Positions 1 to 9,386 of a stretch of DNA of 64,000 nucleotides are shown here, in pieces. Position 1 is the first letter of the stretch; each line of letters begins with the position of its first letter. The translations under genes and the position numbers were made by a program. Source of the stretch: UBA2108 sp002713215 (GTDB lineage Bacteria; Bacteroidota; Bacteroidia; Flavobacteriales_G; Salibacteraceae); NCBI GenBank assembly GCA_937891015.1, contig CALAPY010000073.1:62001-126000 (forward strand). The letters run 5' to 3'. Under the pieces are notes generated by a model. It searched no databases. It saw only the letters and a list, made by a program, of their open reading frames with translations, and was not told the origin of the DNA.

Positions 1-359
1 TGATTTGTGGGCGTAGCATTTGAACTTACAAACTCACCCGGATCGTTAAAATCACCATCCCTGTTGTAGTCAATCCAAACACCAAATCCTTGCGGCTGTC
101 CGTTGTTCCTGCCTTTAACGGTTAACTGGTATTTTACACCTTGTGTTACCGTGGTTGAAAACCCATGGTCCACGTAAGCAGTACCAGGGTTCCTGAACGA
201 ACCACAGTTTGAACCTGCAGTACCCAGGTTGGATATCGTATTGAAAGTAAAATCATTGATATAATCGCCACGGGTACAGTTTCCCCGGGGTGTACAATAT
301 TGAGCAACCGAATAGTTTGCCACAACAATTAGTGTTGTGAGAAGTAACCAATTCTTCAT
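1..359 (-). CDS. Secreted GEVED-domain protein, amino-terminal part (runs off left edge)
   Basis: Only the first ~119 codons are present; the gene continues beyond the left edge. The reading starts with a signal peptide (Lys-3, a hydrophobic stretch to about residue 17, cleavage near VAQ). About 93 residues in, the motif WIDYNRDGDFNDPGEFV appears. This is the hallmark of the GEVED domain, found in large secreted Bacteroidota proteins that often carry a T9SS sorting tail. The region just after the signal peptide is cysteine-containing (YCTPRGNC). An extracellular or surface role is inferred; substrate and full architecture cannot be seen here. No ATG upstream competes with the chosen start. 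Confidence 0.8.
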   Translation of the reverse strand, partial: MKNWLLLTTLIVVANYSVAQYCTPRGNCTRGDYINDFTFNTISNLGTAGSNCGSFRNPGTAYVDHGFSTTVTQGVKYQLTVKGRNNGQPQGFGVWIDYNRDGDFNDPGEFVSSNATPTN

Positions 360-471
360 GTTTAAGATTTTGCGTAAAAATAAACTATAAATTATCAATG
401 TCTCATTTTGAGACTTAACACCTTAATGACGTTTGTCGTTGAAATTGGTTTGTTCTGGAACAGCAGTTTTT

Positions 472-1638
472 TTATTGCTTCCTTCTGCTGATTTCTGTAA
501 GGATTAATTGCAGCTCTTTTCCCATTTGACCAGCAACTGAAGTGTTCTCTTCTGCACGACGAATGAGGTAGGGAAGGGTATCCTTTACAGGCCCATAGGG
601 CAGGTACTTACTTACATTGTAGCCATTGGTTGCCAGATTGAAACTGATGTTGTCGCTCATTCCATACAATTGAGAGAAGAAAATATGGTCGTGATCTTTC
701 GGAAGGTTGTGTTTTTCCAATAACTCAACCAGGTGTTCGGCACTTTTTTCATTATGACTTCCTGCGCATACCTCAACAACATCAATATTTTCGACAACCG
801 TGGTAAGCGCCTGGTCGTAGTCACGATCGGTAGATTCTTTATTGGGTTGAGTTGGTGTGGGGTAGTTTAACTCGATTGCCCGTTCGTTTTCTTTTTCCAA
901 ATAAGCTCCGCGAACCAGTTTAACTCCAAGTCTGTAATTCTCCTTTCTAGAAAGGGCAATCAGGTCATTCAGGTATTGCAATTTGTCGTGTCGGTACATC
1001 TGTAAAGTTGTAAATACAATGGCGCTTTTGTCGTTATACTTTTTCATCATTACTTCAGCAAGTCGATCAATGGCAATTTGCACCCAACTTTCTTCAGCGT
1101 CGATATATATTTTAACTCCTAAATCGTGCGCCTTCTTACAAATTCGGTCCAGCCGCTGAACCACATTGTTGTATTCCAGTTTTTCTTCCTGACTTAGTTC
1201 TTTGTTCTCGTTTACTTTTTCCAGTAAGGCAAAGCGGGCTAATCCCGTAACTTTAAGGCAGGTGGTTGGCACTTTGGAATGCTGCTTCGCATTTTCAATC
1301 AATCGAATCAGTTCATCGTGAACGTGGTTAAACGACTTTTCTTCTTCCTGACCTTCTACGGAGTAGTCAAGAATTGCCTCAATTCCATTAGAAGCCAGCA
1401 TTCGATAAGTAGGATCGGAGTCCTGAATAGAGGTACCTCCACAGAACTGTTTAAAAATGGTGGGTTTAACGATCCAGGAAACCGGGAAGTTTATCTTTAA
1501 CGCAAATAAGGTTAGGCCAGTCATTAGGTTCGTTAACCTGGGATTTCCCATCAATTTGAAAATCCATTTAGCGAACTGAAGATCGGAATTACTTCTGTGT
1601 TTAAACGCTACCTTAGTATCCTGAAAATTCACCTTCAT
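472..1638 (-). CDS. Proline dehydrogenase family protein (FAD-dependent)
   Basis: A 388-residue protein of the PRODH family, which oxidises L-proline to pyrroline-5-carboxylate with FAD in a TIM barrel. The carboxyl end carries the family signature YLPYGPVKDTLPYLIRRAEEN around residue 350, where the arginines bind the proline carboxylate. KIYIDAEESW and KLVRGAYLEKE match other barrel strands. It stands alone rather than fused to the P5C dehydrogenase of enterobacterial PutA, the usual state in Bacteroidota; no P5C dehydrogenase is nearby. A TATTTTTG -7 element at 1661-1668 (minus strand) suggests its own promoter in the tail of the upstream peptidase gene, with a short leader of about 16 nt. 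Confidence 0.92.
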   Translation of the reverse strand: MKVNFQDTKVAFKHRSNSDLQFAKWIFKLMGNPRLTNLMTGLTLFALKINFPVSWIVKPTIFKQFCGGTSIQDSDPTYRMLASNGIEAILDYSVEGQEEEKSFNHVHDELIRLIENAKQHSKVPTTCLKVTGLARFALLEKVNENKELSQEEKLEYNNVVQRLDRICKKAHDLGVKIYIDAEESWVQIAIDRLAEVMMKKYNDKSAIVFTTLQMYRHDKLQYLNDLIALSRKENYRLGVKLVRGAYLEKENERAIELNYPTPTQPNKESTDRDYDQALTTVVENIDVVEVCAGSHNEKSAEHLVELLEKHNLPKDHDHIFFSQLYGMSDNISFNLATNGYNVSKYLPYGPVKDTLPYLIRRAEENTSVAGQMGKELQLILTEISRRKQ

Positions 1639-1660
1639 TTTGACCCGTATTTTCTGACGG

Positions 1661-1668
1661 CAAAAATA
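1661..1668 (-). promoter_or_regulatory. -7 element TATTTTTG of the proline dehydrogenase promoter
   Basis: Perfect match to the Bacteroidota -7 consensus TAnnTTTG, 22 nt before the ATG at 1638 and lying in the 33-nt gap after the M1 peptidase stop codon. No clear -33 TTG was picked out. Confidence 0.5.
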
Positions 1669-1670
1669 AG

Positions 1671-3551
1671 CTACTCACCCAATAATTCGTCCATAGTTTG
1701 GGTACTTACTGAATGATAATTTGGGCGCGCTTCAGCATAAATCTCACGAGCTTGTTCAATTTTTCCGGCTTCCTTAAACGCCTTGTATGTAGGGGTAAGG
1801 AATTTTCTACGACCAACGTTGATTAAGAAGTTCTTAACTACCGGATCGGCAACCGTATAATTGTTTCTAATGGTATGCTGGAACCAGGCTGCCAGTATTT
1901 CAGAATTTCCACTATTTGTAAACCCAAATGTGTTATCCAATTCAGTCATTTGTTTTAGGTCTAAATTCATAGGAATGCTTCTGACAAAATGAAGCCACTC
2001 GTGTGACGACCAGCCGGCTGTATCCAATTCGGCAGCTGGTTTTCCTCCCTGCCAGGCGGTGATTTGTGCTTCCACCTTTTCGAATCGATTGCTTTCAGGT
2101 ACCGGACAGTTTTCTGGTAAGCCCGGTCCATAAACCCAGGCGTCAACTTTCAATTCTTCATAGAACTCTTCGCTTAATAAGTTCGCTTTCAAATAATCAA
2201 GGAAGGCCTCAGTTGTCATTACCTGAAATGCGTTTTGAGTAAAGTAGTTTTTTAGAAAGGCATCAAATTTTTTACGACCTACGCTTTTCTCCAGAAGACG
2301 TAACAAAAAGTATCCTTTTTCATAGGCAATATCACTCATTCCATCGTCCGGATCACGGTCTTTTAAATTGAGCTTTAAATGGGTGTCCGAAGCCTGGTTC
2401 TTTTTCATATAATCCTCAACGGTCTGCTGCAAATCCTGATAGCCCAGGTCAGCTAACATTTCGGCATATTCTTCACCGTATAACGATTCCATTATTCGTC
2501 GTTCGAAATAAACGGTAAAACCTTCGTTCAACCAGAAATCGTCCCAGGTAGCATTGGTAACCAGATTTCCACTCCAGCTGTGCGCTAATTCATGTGCCAC
2601 TAATGCAGTTAAAGACCGGTCACCGGCTATGATGGTTGGAGTCGCAAAGGTTAGTCGCGGGTTTTCCATTCCTCCAAATGGAAAAGAAGGGGGGAGGATA
2701 ATCATATCGTAAACTTCCCATTGGTATTTTCCATAAAGTTTTTCCGCAGCCACCAGCATGTCTTCCATTTCTGCAAACTCATAGGAGGCTTTTTCAGTTA
2801 AACTGCTTTCGGCATAAATACCGGTATGCGCTCCCAATTGGGTGTATTCTACATCACCTACGGTAAGAGCCATTAGATAAGCTGGAATGGGTTGAGCCAT
2901 TTTAAAGGTATAAACTCCGTCGGCTGATTTTTCTTTTGGGTTTTTAGCACTCATTAGTGCAATGAGTCCTTCGGGAACTTTCACTTTTGCATCATAGGTA
3001 AATCGCATTCCAGGTCCATCCTGCACAGGAATCCACGATCTGGCCAAAATGGCCTGGGACTGTGTGAAAAGAAACGGAGCTGTTTTATTTGCTGTTTGCT
3101 GAGGAGACAACCATTGCAGAGCGGCAGCATTTGGACTTGTTTTATAGGTTATTGAAATTTGTTTGGTTTGATCTGTAATTTCAATGGCAAGTGGGTTGCC
3201 CAGGTGTTCAACGAAGGACCCAGCAGTAAAATTTGCCTTTTCTCCATCGGCAGTCACTGATATTACTTCCAGGTCATTTTTGGTGTCCAGTATAATTTCG
3301 GTTGCACCCTCTGCCGTTTTTAAATCGTAGGTAGCAGTTCCTTCAATTATTTTTTCGTCAAAGTTTACTACTACATCCCAATTCAGGTGGGTGATTGTAG
3401 CAATTTGCGGTTGAGCAAATGAATGAGCATCATTAAAATTCATGTTTTTTTCTGTTTCAGTAGGGTTTTCTGTTTCACTCGCATTTTCAGATGTATTGCA
3501 TGAGAATAAAACCAGGGCCATTCCAAAGGCCGTTAAACATTTTCTAATCAT
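1671..3551 (-). CDS. M1 family zinc metallopeptidase, lipoprotein
   Basis: A 626-residue M1 aminopeptidase resembling leukotriene-A4-hydrolase-type members. The zinc site is complete: H320-E321-x-x-H324 followed 18 residues later by E343 (in LNEGF). The substrate-anchoring GGMEN motif sits at 293-297. The amino terminus is a lipoprotein signal (LVLFSC, Cys18) followed by a Ser/Thr/Glu-rich linker, so the enzyme is probably anchored in the envelope and trims peptides in the periplasm or outside the cell. The carboxyl 180 residues match the helical domain of LTA4H-like enzymes. It is the only gene of its transcription unit before prolyl metabolism; with proline dehydrogenase downstream, a loose peptide-to-proline catabolic link is possible but unproven. 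Confidence 0.93.
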   Translation of the reverse strand: MIRKCLTAFGMALVLFSCNTSENASETENPTETEKNMNFNDAHSFAQPQIATITHLNWDVVVNFDEKIIEGTATYDLKTAEGATEIILDTKNDLEVISVTADGEKANFTAGSFVEHLGNPLAIEITDQTKQISITYKTSPNAAALQWLSPQQTANKTAPFLFTQSQAILARSWIPVQDGPGMRFTYDAKVKVPEGLIALMSAKNPKEKSADGVYTFKMAQPIPAYLMALTVGDVEYTQLGAHTGIYAESSLTEKASYEFAEMEDMLVAAEKLYGKYQWEVYDMIILPPSFPFGGMENPRLTFATPTIIAGDRSLTALVAHELAHSWSGNLVTNATWDDFWLNEGFTVYFERRIMESLYGEEYAEMLADLGYQDLQQTVEDYMKKNQASDTHLKLNLKDRDPDDGMSDIAYEKGYFLLRLLEKSVGRKKFDAFLKNYFTQNAFQVMTTEAFLDYLKANLLSEEFYEELKVDAWVYGPGLPENCPVPESNRFEKVEAQITAWQGGKPAAELDTAGWSSHEWLHFVRSIPMNLDLKQMTELDNTFGFTNSGNSEILAAWFQHTIRNNYTVADPVVKNFLINVGRRKFLTPTYKAFKEAGKIEQAREIYAEARPNYHSVSTQTMDELLGE

Positions 3552-3664
3552 AAGTAAGGCTTAAGCGGCGAATGTATAAAAGGTTGGTCGAAATTGGTTT
3601 TAACGGCTTATAAAATCTTAAGAAAATGGTAGGAATCGCTTCAATTATTAACTAAGAATAATAA

Positions 3665-3672
3665 TACATTTG
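3665..3672 (+). promoter_or_regulatory. -7 element TACATTTG upstream of the DUF4301 gene
   Basis: Perfect TAnnTTTG match 20 nt before the ATG at 3693; no convincing -33 TTG. Confidence 0.45.
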
Positions 3673-3692
3673 GCGCCCGCAACACGAACCTT

Positions 3693-5129
3693 ATGAATTA
3701 CAATGAAGCTAGTGCTCAACTCAATAGGTTGGGAATTTCAATGCAAGAGTTTGAACGGCAGCTTAGTCAGTTTAGGGAAGGTGTTGAACCTATGGTTTTG
3801 CTTAGGCCGGCGACACTTGGCGATGGAATTCAATCGTATAACGAGGAAGAGTCTGACCGCTTGATGGCACTTTTTAACCGATTTCGCGAGTCACTTGACA
3901 TTGTAAAGTTTGTACCGGCATCGGGTGCTGCAACCCGAATGTTTAAGGATCTGTTTCTGGCCATTGATGAAATTGATTCGAGTCAAAGTATAAACGCATT
4001 AGCGCAGCTATTCCTGGACAATATATCGCAATTTGCCTTTTACCCTCAATTAAAGCAATTGCTTGAATCTACTTCATCTAGAGAAGCCATTGAAAAAACA
4101 TTGAATGAAGATGGATTAAACTACGGTCAGTTGCCTAAGGCTTTAATTACCTTTCATCGGGAAGGCGAGGAAAGCAGGAAGGCCATTGAAGAGCATTTTT
4201 TGGAAACCATTTCTTATGCTTATTCCGATAAAGATGGGCGCATCCATTTTACGGTATCCGAAAATCACCTGGAGGCCATACAACAGATTTGTGATGACTT
4301 AAAAAAGAAATACGAGAACGATCTTCAGTTTGAAGTAACTTTTAGTACTCAAAAAGAGAGTACGAATACTGTTGCGGTTTATTCCGACAATTCTCCAGTT
4401 CAAAATGAAGATGGAGAATTGATGTTTAGACCCGGAGGGCATGGAGCACTGCTCGACAATTTAAATGAGATTAACGCTCAAATGATCTTCATTAAAAACA
4501 TTGATAACGTTTGTTTGAGCAAGTGGCACAAAAAAAATGGTGAATACAAAGAATTGCTTGCCGGCCGATTGCTCGAAATGAGAGAGAACATTCATACTCT
4601 GCTCAACGGTTTAATTCATCCAAGCGGAATTGAAAAGGCCAGTAAAGTGATACATGATCGTTGGGGAATTCAGGTAAATACAGCCGAAGAAATCATAAAC
4701 ATTTTGGATCGCCCCATTCGCGTATGTGGGATGGTTAAAAATACGGGAGCTCCAGGTGGAGGACCGTTTTGGGTGAAGGAAGAAAACGGATCAAGGAGCA
4801 GGCAAATTGTAGAATCTTCTCAGGTAGATTTAGAAAACGAAGACCAAAAAGCAATCTGGAACAGTGCTACTCATTTTAATCCGGTTGATTTGGTTTGCTG
4901 GGTGGAAAACCACTCCGGCGAAAAATTTGATCTCTTCAAGTACCGAAATGACAATACCGGGTTTATTTCTCATAAATCTTACCAGGGAAAAGATATAAAA
5001 GCACTAGAGCTGCCGGGTCTGTGGAATGGTGCTATGGCAGGTTGGATTACTGAATTTGTGGAAGTACCACTTCATACTTTTAATCCGGTTAAAACGGTGC
5101 TGGATTTATTGAATGAGGGGCATCTGTAA
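3693..5129 (+). CDS. DUF4301 family protein
   Basis: A 478-residue soluble protein that I recognise as DUF4301, a Bacteroidota-centred family of unknown function. The conserved block KFVPASGAATRMFKDLF (about residues 75-95) looks like a nucleotide-sugar pyrophosphorylase-type phosphate loop (PASGAATRMFK). FRPGGHGALLDNLNEI (about 247-262) and GAPGGGPFWV (about 353-362) are further glycine-rich motifs. These suggest a nucleotidyltransferase-like fold, which is inference. There is no signal peptide. The gene is monocistronic, divergent from the M1 peptidase and convergent with the next T9SS gene. Confidence 0.85.
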   Translation: MNYNEASAQLNRLGISMQEFERQLSQFREGVEPMVLLRPATLGDGIQSYNEEESDRLMALFNRFRESLDIVKFVPASGAATRMFKDLFLAIDEIDSSQSINALAQLFLDNISQFAFYPQLKQLLESTSSREAIEKTLNEDGLNYGQLPKALITFHREGEESRKAIEEHFLETISYAYSDKDGRIHFTVSENHLEAIQQICDDLKKKYENDLQFEVTFSTQKESTNTVAVYSDNSPVQNEDGELMFRPGGHGALLDNLNEINAQMIFIKNIDNVCLSKWHKKNGEYKELLAGRLLEMRENIHTLLNGLIHPSGIEKASKVIHDRWGIQVNTAEEIINILDRPIRVCGMVKNTGAPGGGPFWVKEENGSRSRQIVESSQVDLENEDQKAIWNSATHFNPVDLVCWVENHSGEKFDLFKYRNDNTGFISHKSYQGKDIKALELPGLWNGAMAGWITEFVEVPLHTFNPVKTVLDLLNEGHL

Positions 5130-5152
5130 ATTGTAAATCATACGACATAAGT

Positions 5153-5944
5153 CTATTCCTTAATTATCCTAAAGGTCTCAGCTGGTCTATTATTTTGGTA
5201 AAGTCGAACGACATAGATTCCTGAGTTATAAACCGTAAAATCAATATCAACCTCTGTTTCAATTATACTTTGGCTAATAATTAAAGCACCGTGCGAATTA
5301 AAAATTTGAATATTAATAGCATTCTCACTAACTGAATTAAAAGTCAAATTCAATGTAGAGGAAATCGGATTCTGATACCGTACAAATTCTTGGGTAGATA
5401 AACCTTCTTTCATACTTGTTAAGCCCAGGCATCCGTTATTCTTTTTCCACTGATCCTTAAAATCGGAGTACTTAACTTTCAAGAGCTGATTTGACGGCAT
5501 ATCTCCTGTCATGCCTATGGCCAATCCGTTTAAAATGCCGTTACTCCATTTTAGGCTTGGGATGTATGTATAGTAATCTGGGCGTCTATAGTCTCCCAAT
5601 ACATCCCATGAGTTTTGCATGCTATCAATTTGAGGCAATACAAGCACAATGGAATCATTTACTTTACCCAGATCAGCCGCCGCCATGGAGAATATTCCAT
5701 TGCAATCGAAGTCAGTTCCATCCCATATTCTAATTGTATCCCTCGACTCCGTACCTCTTAATACATCGATAACCAATAAATCAATGCCGTTGGTATCCAC
5801 GTGTACAATTTGGCCGGATACTACGAGCTCATTCTTTTTTAAATCTGTAGTTGAGCAGAACGAATGGGAGGTCCACAAACAGGCTTTACCTGGAATAAAA
5901 AACCCAAGTAATAGGATAGTGAAAAGTAGAGTCCTGTTATTCAT
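5153..5944 (-). CDS. Secreted protein with T9SS type A sorting domain
   Basis: 263 residues. A signal peptide (LLFTILLLGFFIPGKA) precedes a cysteine-containing domain of about 150 residues (CLWTSHSFCS, DFDCNGIF, NNGCLG) that I do not recognise. The last ~75 residues form a beta-sandwich typical of the T9SS type A sorting domain: NPISSTLNLTF, then IQIFNSHGALI, and GIYVVRLYQN near the end. The protein is therefore probably exported by the type IX system and attached to the surface or released. It lies 7 nt downstream of the RDD gene and may be cotranscribed with it. Confidence 0.8.
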   Translation of the reverse strand: MNNRTLLFTILLLGFFIPGKACLWTSHSFCSTTDLKKNELVVSGQIVHVDTNGIDLLVIDVLRGTESRDTIRIWDGTDFDCNGIFSMAAADLGKVNDSIVLVLPQIDSMQNSWDVLGDYRRPDYYTYIPSLKWSNGILNGLAIGMTGDMPSNQLLKVKYSDFKDQWKKNNGCLGLTSMKEGLSTQEFVRYQNPISSTLNLTFNSVSENAINIQIFNSHGALIISQSIIETEVDIDFTVYNSGIYVVRLYQNNRPAETFRIIKE

Positions 5945-5951
5945 AATCTGC

Positions 5952-6479
5952 TTAACCGCTTAGTGTACCTAAAAGTAACCATAAAAATACTGAATAGACA
6001 ATTCCAGTACCAATGGTCACCATACTTACCGGGTTGAGTTTGTAAGATTTAATATCATCAACTAGGGATGCCATGCTTGTTTTATCGTAGGCTTCTACCC
6101 GAGTATTGGCAATCAAGTCTCCCATTCTACGAGAGCGGGAAAACAGGGTAACCAACACTTCTAGCGGCCACAACGGAATAGTAATATTTCTTAAGAAACA
6201 TTGAAGTTCAATTGCTTTTTCATTGGTCTTGTTGCTGATGACCACTAACCCTAAACTACGCTTGGCTAAACTTCTCGCCCCAAAATAATCCTTATTGAAA
6301 TAGAAGAAAAACAAGGCTAAAAAAGAAAGCCGTTCCATCACACTTATGTTCATGGGCTCACCGGTACCAAAAATTAGACTGATAACTATAAGAACCGGAA
6401 CAAAGGCAAAACTCATGATAATATGATCCAGAAGCATACCGGCCAGCCTTCTTTTTAATCCTAGAATTCTGTTTTTCAC
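5952..6479 (-). CDS. RDD family integral membrane protein
   Basis: About 175 residues with the RDD pattern: KRRLAGMLLDHIIM at the start of the first membrane segment (the R and D the family is named for), a second segment (RLSFLALFFFYFNKDYFG), the conserved SLAKRSLGLVV loop, and two further hydrophobic stretches. RDD proteins are small inner-membrane proteins of mostly unknown, probably transport-related function. A TTG at 6488 could open the frame, but it is the last three bases of a perfect -7 element TAATTTTG (6486-6493). The GTG at 6479, six nt after that box, is therefore the better start and implies a leaderless message. Confidence 0.85.
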   Translation of the reverse strand: MKNRILGLKRRLAGMLLDHIIMSFAFVPVLIVISLIFGTGEPMNISVMERLSFLALFFFYFNKDYFGARSLAKRSLGLVVISNKTNEKAIELQCFLRNITIPLWPLEVLVTLFSRSRRMGDLIANTRVEAYDKTSMASLVDDIKSYKLNPVSMVTIGTGIVYSVFLWLLLGTLSG

Positions 6480-6485
6480 GGTACT

Positions 6486-6493
6486 CAAAATTA
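6486..6493 (-). promoter_or_regulatory. -7 element TAATTTTG of the RDD gene (leaderless)
   Basis: TAATTTTG on the minus strand, followed by six nt and then GTG. The expected transcription start falls on or next to the start codon. Confidence 0.5.
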
Positions 6494-6574
6494 TAATCCT
6501 TCAGCACAGTTCATTGATCTCGTCAATATTATAAGAAATAATGAATAGATTAGCGTTCCCAAAATAAACAAAAC

Positions 6575-7960
6575 ATGAAACGCACCTTACTCAGTCTATT
6601 ATTAGTTACGTCAATACAATGCTTGATAGCACAAAACAAGTATACGCTTGATTCAACCGAACTCACTTCGAGAGTAGTTAAGGATTCCCTGGATATTCCC
6701 TGGGAAATTATTTGGGGACCCGATGACTTTATCTGGACCACCGAGCGATTTGGAAGAGTGAGCAGGATAGATCCGGTTTCAGGTAAGCAGCATGTGTTAT
6801 TAGATATTTCCTCCCAGGTATACGAACGATCAGAGGCTGGGTTGTTGGGCATGGTGTTGCATCCCGAATTTGATAAAAACCCACATGTGTTTATTGCTTA
6901 TACCTATCAATCGGGGAGTAACATTCGTGAGCGAATGGTAAAATACAATTACGATGGAAGTAAATTGACTCCATTAGACACACTCATTGAAGATATTAAG
7001 GGAAACACCACTCACATTGGATGCCGTCTTTTTATACTGCCCGATAAAACCATGCTCATGAGTACCGGAGACGCTCAGGATAGACCCCTGTCTCAAAATA
7101 AAAGCTCAGTGGTGGGTAAAATACTTCGCTTAAACCTGGATGGTTCCATCCCTTCTGATAATCCAGACCCCAGGAGTTATGTTTGGTCTTATGGCCATCG
7201 CAATGCACAGGGAATCTGGAGAGCACCGAACGGAAAGATCTACAGTTCGGAACACGGTCCGACCACCGACGATGAATTGAATATTTTGGAAGCGGATAGA
7301 AACTATGGCTGGCCTACTGTTTCCGGTATGTGCGATACTCCACCGGAACAAGCTTTTTGCAATTCCAATAATGTAGTCGAACCCTTGGTCATTTGGACTC
7401 CTACCATTGCCCCTTCGGACATTATTTGGTACGACCACCCGGCAATTCCAGAGTTTAAGGATAAGCTCCTAATGACTGTGCTAAAAGATAAAAGCCTGAT
7501 TGCATTTGGATTTAATACAACGGGAGATTCGGTTATATCGCAAAAGAAATACTTAAAAAATGAACTTAATCGATTAAGGGATATCTGTATTTCTCCTGAT
7601 GGTAAAATCTATTTAGCTACTAATGGAAGCTCCTGGAGCAATACACGACCGTTTACTCATACCATTGTTGAATTGAGTAATGAAGCATATATAGCTAACT
7701 CAATCCTGGGATTGAGCAGTACGCCGAGTATTAAAATAGGCCCGAACCCATTGCGAGAAGGTCAGCCATTGAACTTTATGGTACAAGAAGGTGTAACCGG
7801 AGATTTTCAATTATTTGATTTAATGGGAAGACCTGTTTTAAAGCAGAAGGTTGAAGGTGGAGTGAATTCAATTGATTTAAAGACAACAGAAGGGATATAC
7901 CTCTGGAAGGTTGTGTTTGATAATGGTACTCTTGCAGAGGGTAAGTTGGTCGTAAACTAA
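6575..7960 (+). CDS. Secreted PQQ-type sugar (sorbosone/glucose) dehydrogenase with T9SS tail
   Basis: 461 residues. Signal peptide to about residue 19 (SIQCLIAQ). Residues ~30-360 form a six-bladed propeller of the soluble glucose/sorbosone dehydrogenase family: LDIPWEIIWGPDD, EAGLLGMVLHPEF, SYGHRNAQGIW, EHGPTTDDELN and NYGWPTVSG are all diagnostic. Such enzymes oxidise aldoses with PQQ and calcium, though many homologues have unknown substrates. The last ~80 residues (KIGPNPLREGQPLNF to the end, with GIYLWKVVFDNG) are a T9SS type A sorting domain. It is therefore predicted to be an extracellular enzyme. The gene stands alone, convergent with the TPR gene that follows. Confidence 0.88.
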   Translation: MKRTLLSLLLVTSIQCLIAQNKYTLDSTELTSRVVKDSLDIPWEIIWGPDDFIWTTERFGRVSRIDPVSGKQHVLLDISSQVYERSEAGLLGMVLHPEFDKNPHVFIAYTYQSGSNIRERMVKYNYDGSKLTPLDTLIEDIKGNTTHIGCRLFILPDKTMLMSTGDAQDRPLSQNKSSVVGKILRLNLDGSIPSDNPDPRSYVWSYGHRNAQGIWRAPNGKIYSSEHGPTTDDELNILEADRNYGWPTVSGMCDTPPEQAFCNSNNVVEPLVIWTPTIAPSDIIWYDHPAIPEFKDKLLMTVLKDKSLIAFGFNTTGDSVISQKKYLKNELNRLRDICISPDGKIYLATNGSSWSNTRPFTHTIVELSNEAYIANSILGLSSTPSIKIGPNPLREGQPLNFMVQEGVTGDFQLFDLMGRPVLKQKVEGGVNSIDLKTTEGIYLWKVVFDNGTLAEGKLVVN

Positions 7961-7978
7961 GAACCTCTCAATCTGGAA

Positions 7979-9343
7979 TTATTTAAAGTATTCCGGATAG
8001 TTTTCTTTCAAATCGGATTTCTTTCGCATAAGTTCCTGTGCCATAGAATGGTCGGGTTTGAGCACCAACATTACACCAAAACACTTCCATGCATCGTCAT
8101 GTTGATAACGACTTGCATATATTTTTCCTAAATCCAGGTATACACCGGTTATATACGGGTCCTTTGAAAGCACTTGGTAGAAATAATCAATTGCTTTGCT
8201 TTGGTCAATGGGTTCAATGTAGTTGGCCGCAAAAATGTTCATTACAAATCCGTACTTCACGTCGAGTTTGATTAGCCCTTCCAGCAATGCGATTTTTTCT
8301 TCAGCCTCTTCCTTGGATTTAGGGCGATTCAGGCATTGAATAAAGGTGGAGACCGCATTGTCGGACTTTTGTTTAGAAGCAATGGCTCTTATTTCATCAA
8401 CAGGCTGTTCTCCGGTTGACAACAAGTATTGAAACAAACGAAGCAGCCCGCTTAAGTTTTGTTCTGCTTTGGCCAGTTTTTTAGCTTCATTAAAATAATC
8501 TGACGAATTGTATTTCTTCGGTGGATCGATTAAAGTCGAAATGCTCATTGCATTAACAAGTTCATTCATATTATCCCTGGACTTATTGTAAACCAGTTTT
8601 TTATTGGATAAATCAAATGGAATATAGGAAGTTGGTTCTGAGTTGATAAGTGTGTAAAGTTTGGTCGTTTTAGTACCAACATTAGAGTAACTGAATTCAA
8701 CCCATTCCGGAATTTGGTTTTTTTGGACTATTTCCTGTCTAATGTACGGATGAATTTGCCAATTATAGCTCATGTATCGGGCAAATGCTTTTTGATACTT
8801 CTTTGGAATCGGTGAAGTAGAGTATTTTACTTTAGCAAGTACATTGCCTTTGAAACTATACTGATCGACATTTTTAGAACTCAATAATTTTATGGAATCA
8901 CGGATTCTATTTTTATCGATTTCTAACCCAAAGATACTCTCCAGGTTTGCTAAATCGCCTAAGGCATCACCAACGCCACCGGCTTGAAGGATATCCGATA
9001 AATAGGTTCGATTGGTATATTCCGAGACCCGGTAGTCAATAACGCTGTAAATAGGGACCGCACTTTTTAATGTGTCTTTATTTGTGGTTAGTATAATTTC
9101 ATTATCAAAGTCGTAGTAACGAGATTCTTTATTGACCGAACTTATTGTAAATGATTCTGAAGTCAGTAACAAGACTGATTGTTTGGTTGTAGAGGGCTCT
9201 GGAACACCCTTGGAGTCAAGTAATTCACCATCTCCAAATTTTTCGAATTCGGATTCAATATTGAAGTTTAGTTTAAATGCCTGTTGCTGTGCATTTGTAT
9301 ATGTTGTAATGAAGGTAAATGTTAGAAAAAAGAAGCTTCTCAT
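7979..9343 (-). CDS. Secreted protein of unknown function with carboxyl-terminal TPR-like repeats
   Basis: 454 residues with a signal peptide (FFFLTFTFITTYTNAQ). I do not recognise the family. The middle contains a Ser/Lys/Tyr-rich region. From about residue 290 on there are helix pairs typical of tetratricopeptide repeats (YFNEAKKLAKAEQNLSGLL, AIDYFYQVLSKDPYITGVYLDLGKIY, DAWKCFGVMLVLKPDHSMA). It is probably periplasmic. The next gene in the same direction upstream, the thioredoxin-fold lipoprotein, lies 43 nt away and could share its transcript. Confidence 0.6.
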   Translation of the reverse strand: MRSFFFLTFTFITTYTNAQQQAFKLNFNIESEFEKFGDGELLDSKGVPEPSTTKQSVLLLTSESFTISSVNKESRYYDFDNEIILTTNKDTLKSAVPIYSVIDYRVSEYTNRTYLSDILQAGGVGDALGDLANLESIFGLEIDKNRIRDSIKLLSSKNVDQYSFKGNVLAKVKYSTSPIPKKYQKAFARYMSYNWQIHPYIRQEIVQKNQIPEWVEFSYSNVGTKTTKLYTLINSEPTSYIPFDLSNKKLVYNKSRDNMNELVNAMSISTLIDPPKKYNSSDYFNEAKKLAKAEQNLSGLLRLFQYLLSTGEQPVDEIRAIASKQKSDNAVSTFIQCLNRPKSKEEAEEKIALLEGLIKLDVKYGFVMNIFAANYIEPIDQSKAIDYFYQVLSKDPYITGVYLDLGKIYASRYQHDDAWKCFGVMLVLKPDHSMAQELMRKKSDLKENYPEYFK

Positions 9344-9386
9344 AATATTCGATATAAATTAAAATGGTTGAATATGGATTTCAGGA

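Noticed and set aside
400..414. GTCTCA-TTT-TGAGAC hairpin as a terminator of the proline dehydrogenase gene
   Set aside because: The stem is only 6 bp and no U-tract follows on the minus strand; it may be chance.
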